From Paralichthys olivaceus (taxonomy: Eukaryota; Chordata; Actinopteri; Pleuronectiformes; Paralichthyidae), in the NCBI RefSeq assembly GCF_024713975.1, contig NC_091109.1, forward strand, positions 18,735,260-18,799,259: 64,000 nt of DNA, in the 5' to 3' direction. The position numbers and the translations under genes are program-made. Numbering within the stretch: the first letter of the stretch is position 1; every line of letters begins with the position of its first letter. Positions 38,312-48,464 of this stretch are shown one piece after another. The notes under the pieces are model-generated. The model worked only from the letters and a program-made list of their open reading frames with translations, ran no database searches and was not told the origin of the DNA.

Positions 38312-38770
38312 GCCTTATACGTAAAAACAAGTGTCATATAATTCCTGTTTTCACCAAATCAACCTAATTCTCCGCAGTTTGACATAAGTCTGATGTCTTT
38401 TTAAAAGTTAAACACAGACTTTGCTGTTTGTGCTGTGGATGTGTAACGTTTTACTTTCCTCATGAGACAATGGACAAACTGTCTCACCTCGACATACTGA
38501 CAAGAATAATGTGCTTTGTACATTGAGTGACACCAGCTCCAGTAAAGAGATCAGAGACTCAAGTGAGTTCCACATGAACTTTACTGAGCTCAGAGGTCGA
38601 CTCGGACTCGGACGTCTTCAAATCCACTGTCAGCAGTGAGGAGGAGGAGGAGGAGGAGGAGGAGGAGGAGGAGGAGGAGGAGGAGGAGAGAATGATCCAT
38701 GGTCCAGACTGAAGCTACAGGTTTGTGTTTTTATTCCATCATCACGTGGTCTGCTTGACATCAACAAGAA
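38312..38770. repeat. Right arm of the long inverted repeat
   Basis: Reverse complement of 8690-9172, including a (GGA)n tract at 38639-38687 that pairs with the (CTC)n at 8801-8844. The match ends where the long CT tract begins on this side. Confidence 0.8.
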
Positions 38771-38783
38771 CAACACAACACAC

Positions 38784-39416
38784 TCTCTCCCTCCCTCTCT
38801 CTCTCTGTCTCTCACCCCTCTCCCTCCCTCCCTCTCTCTTTCACCCCTCCCTCCCTCTCTCTCTCCCTCTCTCTGTCTCACCTCTCTCTCTCACCCCTCC
38901 CTCTCCCTCTCTCTACCTCTCTCCCTCACCCCTCCCTCCCTCTCTCTCACCTCTCTCTCTCTCTCACCCCTCCCTCTCTCTCTCCCTCCCTTTCTCTGTC
39001 TCACCCCTCCCTCCCTTTCTCTCTCCCTCTCTCCCTCCCTCCCTCTCTCTCTCACCTCTCTCTCTCCCTCACCCCTCCCTCCCTCTCTCTCACCCCTCCC
39101 TCTCTCTCCCTCACCCCTCCCTCCCTCCCTCTCTCACCTCTCCCTCCCTCCCTCCCTCCCTCTCTCTCCCTCACCCCTCCCTCCCTCCCTCTCTCTCTCA
39201 CCCCTCTCTCCCTCACCTCTCTCTCTCTCTCCCTCCCTCCCTCTCTCTCTCTCGCCCCTCCCTCCCTCTCTCTCTCTCTCACCCCTCCCTCTCTCTCCCT
39301 CACCCCTCCCTCCCTCCCTCTCTCTCTCACCTCTCTCCCTCTCTCTCCCTCACCCCTCCCTCTCTCTCTCACCTCTCTCCCTCCCTCCCTCCCTCTCCCT
39401 CCCTCCCTCCCTCCTG
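38784..39416. repeat. Very long polypyrimidine (CT) tract
   Basis: About 630 bases of CTCTCT, CCCTCCCT and CACCCCTCC units with almost no purines on the + strand apart from scattered A. It yields a false 274-codon open frame. Long mirror-like polypurine-polypyrimidine DNA can form triplexes and is unstable. A shorter relative is at 46833-47055. Confidence 0.95.
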
Positions 39417-39559
39417 GAGGAGTGAGTGTGTGTGGAGCTGCTGGTGTCTGAACGTTAAATCGTTTCATCTGCTTTATTTTCTCACTATTGAATGTTGTAT
39501 TCTCACACAGTTTAATAATCACGTGATCTCGCAGCAGTTTATAGTTTAGTGTGTTTGTG

Positions 39560-39840
39560 TGTTTGTGGCAGGCGCCATGTCTAGAGTTTTAAACATCTCA
39601 CCCTCAAACACGGTGTGAAGATCTCTGCCACCTCCCCCTGCAGCGTGGGGGACATCGGCCTCGCTGTGGGGGAGAAGGTCGGTCACAGCGGCGCCGTGGT
39701 TGTTATCTGGACCGAGTGGAGAAGGTGAGCTCGGTCCAGACCCGCCACCAAGGTAGTCCCGTCCAACGCCACCCCTTCACAACCGATGAGTTCCCCCGCA
39801 GAGAGCTGTCCACACACGGGGTGAGTTCTGTTGATGCACC
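39560..39840 (+). mobile_element. Decayed LINE ORF1 fragment
   Basis: Two short pieces in different frames recall the first ORF of fish non-LTR elements of the L1/Tx1 kind: CSVGDIGLAVGEKVGHSGAVVV at about 39640-39710 and TTDEFPRRELSTHG at about 39777-39820. Stops and shifts separate them, and no downstream endonuclease or reverse transcriptase is present. The assignment is from recalled motif pattern only. Confidence 0.4.
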
Positions 39841-39992
39841 GGGGGTGAGGGGGTGTTGGGTGAGTAGTGATGTCCCGGTTTTTAGCAGCAGTCAAAGAAG
39901 ATCAATGTTCTGAGCAGAGAAACTCAAATCGATTTGACCTCAGACGAGCTGAGCAGCTCTGCACATTAGAATGAAGTTATTGTTTTATCCCT

Positions 39993-40900
39993 CACCCTTC
40001 ATCGACACCTTCTCCCCAAAGAGACGTTTCCACCTGAAGTTCCTCAGGAAAACTTTCCCAGGGGCCTCGTCACCTTTGGTTCTTCAGTCCAGAGGAACCA
40101 CAGAAGACCTCAGGAAGTGTGGGAACAATCAATGACCACACGGTGGAGCCAGAGGAACAGACATTTGTACACTCACTTAGATTTCAATGGATAAATGAAA
40201 GCTTCCAACTGCAGGTGGCGCTAGAGGACAAGCTAGAAGTTCTCTAGAGTCACGAGCAGTCATGTCCTAAATGTGTTAAATACAGAAAGATACCACACAG
40301 ATTCATAGAAATTACTTTTAATACATCTTTCAATGTTCCATAACAGTCGATGAAGTACAACTCCATAAAAATATGTACAAATACAAAACAGCAGCAAATA
40401 TAAAAACAAAAATGTACATTCAGGATTCAGAGTTAAAACAGACTTAAAGGTACAGTGTGTAGAATTTAGTGACACCTAGAGGTGAAGTTTCATGTTGCAG
40501 CTGGATACTCCTCATGTCACTCTCCCCTTCCAAACATGACAGAGAACATGTGGTGAACTTCAGTCGTCATGAAAACTCAAAAGGTTTTAGTTGGTCCAGT
40601 TTGGAACGACAGTAAAAAACATGGCGGCCTCCACATAGAGGACCTCCTCCATGTAAATATAGAGTTTTAAATATAAAGGGCTCATTCTATGGTAAAGAAA
40701 ACTACAGTTCATACAATTTAGATGAAACACACCAGCAGCTTCATTCAAATGGATTTGATGGTTCAGTGACTGAAGCCGTTTGCACTTTGTCTTTCACACG
40801 AGAAGACGTCAGCAGGATATTGTCCAGGTCACCTGGAATCTGCTCGTCTTTCCAAGTTGAAGTCTTCGTCTTCTACGTCTTCCTCTTCTTCATCCTGAGA
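39993..40900. repeat. 3' flank of copy 4, shared with copies 1 and 5
   Basis: Nearly identical to 47433-48400, and inverted to 7036-7780. It contains the probable 3'UTR of copy 4, including the strings CATGGCGGCCTCCACATAGAGG and ACCTTTAAG in reverse orientation. Confidence 0.7.
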
Positions 40901-40961
40901 TATTTGTTCGTCTTTTTCTAACTCAGGCATCATTTCTTTCTTTTCTTGTCTCGTGTCCTCA

Positions 40962-43900
40962 TCATCCTTCATTGGGTGACCTGTAAACAAAATGAAGAAA
41001 ATTCAGAGCTGCTGAAATCTTAATCTCCTAGATTTTTATTCTTCATCAGTCACAAACACAAACTGCAGAAGATGTGAAACTGTCAAACATGAGGACATCT
41101 TCTTCTCTCCTAATCTTATTGAATCAATTTAACTTCTTTTTCATATCATGCATTTCTTTATACTCTTACAGTGTCTCCATGACAACAGTGTTATTCTGTA
41201 GAGCAGCATGTTGTTATTCCCAGTACAGAATATACAGTCAACTTACCTTAACTCTAAACTCTCTGGAGATGGTGATTGGGTTTGTTTCATTTTGTACCTG
41301 ATCCGTTTGATCTGAGTTCAAAAGAAAGAATCATTAGAACAAACAACACATAATAAATGAAGAGCAGAATTATTAGAAATATGAATATTTACCTTTCGTC
41401 TTTTAAAGTAGAATACTGCTGCAACTACAACTGCAACTGCAACTGCTACTATTAACAACACAGCGAGTACTATTTTCACAATTACTGCATCTGAAACTGA
41501 AAAACATTAGATTAATTTCAGTGAGTAGTATTGTAGCATCAACAAAGTGGTGAAGTGATGTGTCTTCAGTGTGACGTCAAAATCAGTTTGGACTCAGACT
41601 AACATTAGCTCAGGTTAGCTAGTTAACCTTAATGACCTAGCTAACCTGAGCTAACATTAGCTCACTAGTTAACCTTAGTGACCTAGCTAACCTTAGTGAA
41701 CTAGCTAACCTGAGCTAACATTAGCTCACTAGCTAACCTTAGTGACCTAGCTAACCTGAGCTAACCTTAGTGAACTAGTTAACCTGAGCTAACATTAGCT
41801 CACTAGCTAACCTTAGTGACCTAGCTAACCTTAGTGACCTAGCTAACCTGAGCTAACCGTAGCTCAGTGATGTTCTGGAGCAGGAACCAGACTCGACCTG
41901 TCTGGACACAGTGAGTCGTGTTAACGACCATGTGTCCATATCTTAAAGCAGCTCATTGAAGCATCACAGTTAATCACAGATTGTAGAAACGTCTCATAGG
42001 GTCTTACCTGTCTCGGTCTCTATGGTCACGTAGCTGTTGATTAGATGCGTCTCCTCTTCATCACTGAGTTCACAGGTGAACGTTCCCTGGTGATGTGAAG
42101 ATAAGTGGTGCAGCGTGAGGCTGCCTGACGCTGACACATCCTCCACCTGCTGCCTCCACTGCTCTGAGACCTCGTGGGGGCCGTGGACCTCGGTCCGGTT
42201 CACAATGATCTGCCTGTGGTTGAATTTCCACACGAGGTGTGTCGGGGGTTTGATGTTTGGAGCAGTGCAGTGGAGTGTTGTTGTTTCACCGTGTGACACA
42301 TGGACGGGAGCTGAACAGAAAACAGATCAAATCATCTCATCATTATCAGAATGTGGTTTCAGGCTCGGATGTGACTCTGAACATTTTCTATCATCACATT
42401 CATTTGGAGGAGGGTGTGGCCTTGGACTGATGACTTGAACTAGAAGGTCTCTCAGTAGAGCTGATATCTCCTCCAAGGCCCAACACTCAATTCAAGCTGC
42501 AGCACATTTCACACACATCAGTCCTCAGTGAAAAGGTCCAAACGTGTCCAGTGTTAAAGAAAGAGAACTAATGGATCTGTTCAATGTTCCATTTGTTTGC
42601 TGGATTTTAAGAAACATTACACAAACACTAGTGGACAGATTTCCATGGAACTTGGTAGAAAGATGTGTTATGGGTCAGGGTCAGAGAAGAACTCATCACA
42701 TGTTTGTGTGGATCCAGGATCTGTTGTTTGTTCACATGACCATTGTGAGAGAGGACGGTTTTCAACAGTTTCATCGATTTCCCTGCGAATCATTGATGAA
42801 TATTAAAGAAACGAATGTGACAGATTCAGAGGACTGATATTTATGAGTGTGTGAAAGTTGCTGCAGATCTTGGGCCTGGTGAATCAAAACGTGGCTTCAT
42901 AAGGAGACTGTTGGGCCTCGGTGGAGGTCTGAGCTCTACTGAGTGACGTTTGGCCCACGTCCCATCCTCCCAACAAGTTTAGTGGAAATCAGTTCAGTGG
43001 ACAAACAGAGAAACAGACGGGTGAAGTAAAGATTCAGAAGATCATCAGCACTGATAGAAAATGGATGTTATCTGTAGGAGCAGATATAAATATGCAGCAG
43101 TACGGTGAAACAAGCAAAGGTTCAGCTCCATAGAGCAGATTCAACGTACTGGGTCGATGCCACATGACTCTCCTGCTGCCACTGCGAGTGCTGACGGTGC
43201 AGATCAGATCAGTGTCTGTGTCTGACAGTGTCAGGTTGCTGCTGATCTCATAGAGCTGCTGCTCCGTCTTCTTCACCGTGGGTTCCCTCTGAAGGGTCAC
43301 GTTGGACGGAGGGCTGGTGGACCAGGTGAGCTCCGGCTCGGGGTAGATCCCCTGTGAGCGGCAGGTGAAGCTGTTCTCCTCTTGCTCCATGTCCACGTTA
43401 CGCACCGGAGCTGCAACACAACAAAGATTCACTTTGTGGGGAAGGTGTTTACCACCTGGTGATGTGAGAGAAAAGTCTCTCTGCTCCTCATTTGTTGTGT
43501 CTGTGGTGAATCTCCTGTGACTGATTAGAAATAACACAAACTCCTCTTTCCTGAGACTTTGTTTTTGAATAAAAAATGCTTGTTTCCAACTTCCCTCCTC
43601 CAGAAGCTGCAGTTTGCTTCAGGAAGCTCAGTTGAATGATCAGATGACTTTTTTACTATTTACAGGAAATCATGCGTCAATCCTCAGCCTGTTTATTGAT
43701 GTTAATCATTGAACTGACTATTGTTGCATTGAGTTCACTTCGGCCTTTTGACCCGTGTTCAACCCAGATTACTTCTTTTGGATTCACAGGGAGGTGGAGC
43801 TCTTTCTGTTCAACAGATCTCAGGCTCAGTCTGATTTCTGTCAAACACATAATCTATATTTACTCTAACCCTAAAAATATGATTATAACCTTTGCAAATA

Positions 43901-46192
43901 TTGTTATACTTCGAAAGACTTCTTTATACTATGCAATACTTTCTACTTATTCAAAACTAAACACCAGTTTCATTGCATCGGGCTCATAATACTTCAGACA
44001 GAGTTAACCTTGCTCATGGAACACGGTACATCTGATCATATCACACGTGAGAAAACTCTGAGTGTTTTACACATTTTCCATCGAGGTCGATTCATGAGCA
44101 CAAAAAACTGTCATGTGATGAAAACTAGTTTCATTTGCACAAATCTATGTTATTGTATTTTTAGTTACTCTTATCTTATTTTATGACACTTGCATGTTGA
44201 GTTGCTTGAGGTGCCTGGGATTTAAGATTTTCATTGCCAACATAAGACAATAAAACCTTTGAACCAGAGAAAATCCTAACTTCCCCTGAAGTTGTCACAA
44301 GGTTTTACAAAGTGTTGTGTTTTATTTTGCAGGCAGCACAGCTGTGACACCAGGTCTGTTTGTGCGTGTGCACTTAATCTCCTCGATGACCTTGTTCAAA
44401 TAACCTTGAATGAGGCCCAGGCTTCTCTCCCTCGGAATGAAATCTTATCAGCTGGATGCCTGCGCTGCATCTGAGAGCTCAGCACACGGCAGCATGAAGG
44501 GCAAAGACAACACACATCATGTGTTAAGTATATTGAAGTCAACTTTAAAAACATACTCTAAGTTTACTTGCTTTCATTCTGACATTTGTCCTGTAAAGAA
44601 AGTTCAAGTGTGTTGTGAGTGCAAACACTCATAAGCGTTTCATTGTGTGGTCAAATGTCAAAAAACCACCTTGAATAAACCAAGAAAACTACGTAACTGA
44701 ACAATCAAAAGGACAAATACTCATTGACCCATTGGACGCCGCCCAGGTGTTAATGTTCTGCTGCCTCAATTCTGGAGCTCTTCATCCATGTGACACGTTG
44801 TGATTATTATTCAACATGTCACATATGAGCCAACATGTGGAGCTGCTGACATCAGCTGTGTCTCAATTCAGGGGCTGCATTTGAAGACCGAGGCTCCAAC
44901 GAGTGGATCCTTCCCCGTCCAACATATCCCAGCATTCATTGCACTTTAGTGACTCACCATTTTACAAAGAGGTGATGCTGCCGACAAGCAACGAGACGTC
45001 CAAAGCTAAAGTTTCAGGCTTCAACTCAACCCAACGGTACAAATGTTAAACAAGGTGACAGCAATAAGAGACAAATATCATTTCTAGAGTTTGTGTGTAT
45101 TCACTGTGAGTTTCTGTACCATCTGCTCTCAGGTTGATGAATGACTCCTTGGTGCTTCCACTGAAGGTGCTGGCGTAGCACTTGTATCTGCCCTGGTCCT
45201 GAAGCTGCAGCCCCGTCATCCTGAGCGACGCGTTTCCTCTGGAGATCTGCTCTTTGAACAGAGATGTCCGGCCTCTGAAGCGCTCGCTCTGGTGTGCAAA
45301 CTGGTCTCCAGCTTTGTAGTAGGAGTGGACATAGATGTCTCCTGCTTCTACCTTCATCCAGTGGACGACTGGGTCTGTACCAGGCTGAAAACTGCAGGGT
45401 AAGATGCAGATCTCTGCCAAAACGCAGGAGATGTCAACATCTGTGAGACACCGGGTAAAAAAACAACCAGTTCAGGATCAACTGTGGTGAATAGAAGCTT
45501 TTTTTAAAAGTGCAATTAGTGCATTTGCTCTCAGACGGATTGTGAATGTAAATATCCTGATGGAAATATCTGTCTGTCTGTTGACAGTTAACATACAGGA
45601 GGTTTATCAGAGCTGCTTTGACAAAAACTACTTCCTGCCACACGAGGCATTCCAACATGTGACGTACATTTACTGTCAAACCTAAAACATGGACTGAAAG
45701 TTATCAAAGTTTAGGATCTGGAAATTTAGACTGAATCTTCTTATTATCCTATTTGTGTGTGTGTGTGTTTCAATGCTTTCACTTTTACAACCAAAAACAT
45801 TAGAGACACAATTTACAGCTTATTTCCATTAACCAATCATTCAGATCATGATGACATCATCATCAAATGGATTAAAAAAACAGATATAGAATAAAAAGCA
45901 GAGGTTGGAAAAGTACTCACATTATTTACTGAAGTAGAAGTACAGATACCTGAAAAATCTACTTAAGTACAGTCATGAAGTATTTGTACTTTGTCACTTC
46001 CCACCTCTGATAGAAAGTTAGAAGTATCATCACGTCTCTGGATCGTTTGTGGAATGTGTTCAAACTGGTTCTGTAACATTCCAACACTTGGAACGAAGGA
46101 AGATGTTTTTTCTTTCAACTTCATCACAGATTCATTTTACTATTATATATACAGTATATATACATATATACATGCATACGTATATATATGTG

Positions 46193-46225
<33 letters not shown>

Positions 46226-46335
46226 GTATATAGTAAAATGAATTCAGCAACAAAAATTTGATGATTGTTGTTTCTTTTTTCTTAATGAGAGGATCTCTTC
46301 ATCTTTAGTGTTTGAGTGTTTATGTGCTGAGATTT

Positions 46336-46366
<31 letters not shown>

Positions 46367-46598
46367 AAGTGTTTTTCTTTTTTATAAAACCCCCGAACAA
46401 CAAAACATTTTGTTAAACCTTTATCAATCATGTTTCATGTTTCCTGCTTAGTCTGATGAAAATGAATATACCTGTACAAAGAACTACGTTGAAACAGAAT
46501 CCGTCATTTGTGAATAAGATCAGACTTCACGTACCTGCTGTGGTGAGAGTCCACATGTTGAGGGTCAACACAAGGAGCAGAGACCAGAACTCAGACAT
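40962..46598 (-). CDS. hhla2-like: HHLA2-like B7-family membrane protein, copy 4
   Basis: On the - strand: 46598-46535 (signal peptide), 45440-45120 (IgV), 43410-43150 and 42310-42008 (IgC-like), 41496-41393 (helix), 41311-41247 and 40980-40962, 378 residues with every junction in frame. IgV loops read [11 protein letters not shown] and KCYASTF. The helix is longer than in the other copies and consists of alternating Val and Ala (VAVAVAVVVAAVFYF) from a GTT-GCA type codon repeat, then FKRRK. The last exon lacks two bases compared with copies 1 and 2, so translation stops after RSPNEG; the sequence for the acidic tail (to about 40836) is still there, out of frame. Introns 1 and 2 hold large insertions. 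An assembly error in the tail cannot be excluded. Confidence 0.78.
41605..41867. repeat. AGCTAAC-type intronic minisatellite, copy 4
   Basis: The longest version of the intron array described for copies 1 and 2, seen here on the opposite strand as AGCTAACCT and CTTAGTGACCTAGCTAACC units. Confidence 0.85.
43425..44765. mobile_element. Unclassified insertion in intron 2 of copy 4
   Basis: The intron between IgV and the first C-domain exon is 1709 bases here against about 406 in copies 1, 2 and 5. The extra sequence starts right after the first C-domain acceptor region and ends near GGAGCTCTTCATCC. It is AT-rich, has no recognisable transposase or reverse transcriptase, and contains AATAAAACC near 44250. 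Its class is unknown. Confidence 0.5.
45690..46440. repeat. Intron 1 of copy 4, AT-rich insertion with simple repeats
   Basis: Between segments shared with copy 5 (ending near 45683 and resuming near 46443), copy 4 has its own sequence. This includes a (TA)-rich tract with TATATATACATA units at 46138-46232 and an (AC)n tract at about 46341-46366. No gene is seen. Confidence 0.6.
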
Positions 46599-47430
46599 CC
46601 TGCTTTAAGATTCTATGTGGGAGAACTGAAAGTGGATTCAAGGACGGAGAGAGAGAATAAATATGTAGAGCAGCAGGTTTGACTGCATGAGACTGACTGG
46701 GAGCAGCTGAGGTTCAGACTCTAGAGTTACAATCAGCTTATCAGACATTGTTCAGTGTAAAGTTCAAACTGGTGAAACATTGAAAGTTCAGGGTGTTCAG
46801 AAACTCTATCTGTTTTCCATCCTGGAGACACCCCTCCCTCTCTCCCTCTCTCCCCCTCTCTCTCTCTCTCCCTCTTTCTCTCTTCCTCTCTCTCTCCCTC
46901 TCTCTCTTCCTCTCTCTCTCCCTCTCTCTCTTCCTCTCTCCCTCCCTCCCTTTCTCTCTCTCACCCCTCTCTCCCTCACCCCTCCCTCTCTCTCCCTCTC
47001 CCTCTTTCTCTCTCTCCCTCTTTCTCTCTCTCCCTCTTTCTCCCTCTCTCTGTTAAAACCTCTCCTGGGGTTAGGTAGTGCACGTGATAGGGGCGGAGCA
47101 AGAAACAACAATTGTTATGTACTAAATAAAAACAATAGAGAAATAGAGAATAAAAATAAAATGTGTTTTAAATTCTCATTTTAACATCAGTTTCATTAAT
47201 TGTTGGACATAACTTCAGTGAATCAGATGAGTCGGTGCAAATTCAAGATTTAAACACTGAGTAACTTACTGCTTTGTACCTGAATGGTAAAATATAGTTT
47301 CCCTCTTTGTTCTGTGTGTAGTTAGTTGGTTAGATGTAGTTAAAATAACAGAGCCACACCTAACAAACAACAAGAAGATAGTTTCAAACATTTTCAATAT
47401 TACACAATCCATTCAAATAATGAAAACATG
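46599..47430. other. Spacer upstream of copy 4
   Basis: Directly upstream of the leader the sequence departs from the flank of copies 1-3 after about 20 bases, and I find no ISRE-like string. A CT-rich tract runs from 46833 to 47055. 47300-47410 is similar, inverted, to 1010-1110. No coding sequence is supported; the open frames over the CT tract are low complexity. Confidence 0.55.
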
Positions 47431-47432
47431 AC

Positions 47433-48464
47433 ACCCTTCATCGACACCTTCTCCCAAAGAGACGTTTCCACCTGAAGTTCCTCAGGAAAACTTTCCCAGG
47501 GGCCTCGTCACCTTTGGTTCTTCAGTCCAGAGGAACCACAGAAGACCTCAGGAAGTGTGGGAACAACCAATGACCACACGGTGGAGCCAGAGGAACAGAC
47601 ATTTGTACACTCACTTAGATTTCAATGGATAAATGAAAGCTTTCAACTGCAGGTGGCGCTAGAGGACAAGCTAGAAGTTCTCTAGAGTCACGAGCAGTCA
47701 TGTCCTAAATGTGTTAAATACAGAAAGATACCACACAGATTCATAGAAATTACTTTTAATACATCTTTCAGTGTTCCATAACAGTCGATGAAGTACAACT
47801 CCATAAAAATATGTACAAATACAAAACAGTAACAAATATAAAAACAAAAATGTACATTCAGGATTCAGAGTTAAAACAGACTTAAAGGTACAGTGTGTAG
47901 AATTTAGTGACACCTAGAGGTGAAGTTTCATGTTGCAGCTGGATACTCCTCATGTCACTCTCCCCTTCCAAACATGACAGAGAACCTGTGGTGAACTTCA
48001 GTCGTCATGAAAACTCAAAAGGTTTTAGTTGGTCCAGTTTGAAACGACAGTAAAAAACATGGCGGCCTCCACATAGAGGACCTCCTCCATGTAAATATAA
48101 AGTTTTAAATATAAAGGGCTCATTCTATGGTAAAGAAAACTACAGTTCATACAATTTAGATGAAACAAACCAGTGAAAACATCACTAGGATTATTTTATA
48201 TTACATTTCTGCTGAAAATCTCTTTCACCAAAATCTTACACTGGACCTTTAAAGCAACTGTCTCCACCTTAAACCAGCAGCTTCATTCAAATGGATTTGA
48301 TGGTTCAGTGACTGAAGCCGTTTGCACTTTGTCTTTCACATGAGAAGACGTCAGCAGGATATTGTCCAGGTCACCTGGATTCTGCTCGTATTTCCAAGTT
48401 GAAGTCTTCGTCTTCTACGTCTTCATCTTCTTCATCCTGAGATATTTGTTTGTCTTTTTCTAAC
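47433..48464. repeat. 3' flank of copy 5
   Basis: Same sequence as 39993-40900, plus a block at about 48165-48280 (GTGAAAACATCACTAGGATTA to TTACACTGGACCTTTAAAG) that occurs in the opposite orientation relative to the gene in copy 2 (14300-14380). The former acidic-tail codons lie out of frame at about 48385-48464. Confidence 0.65.

Noticed and set aside
38725..39549. 274-codon open frame on the + strand
   Set aside because: It is a translation of the CT repeat (Ser, Leu and Pro only) with no splice or homology support.
46806..47111. Arg/Glu-rich open frame on the - strand
   Set aside because: Low-complexity translation of a GA tract; similar frames appear over every such tract.
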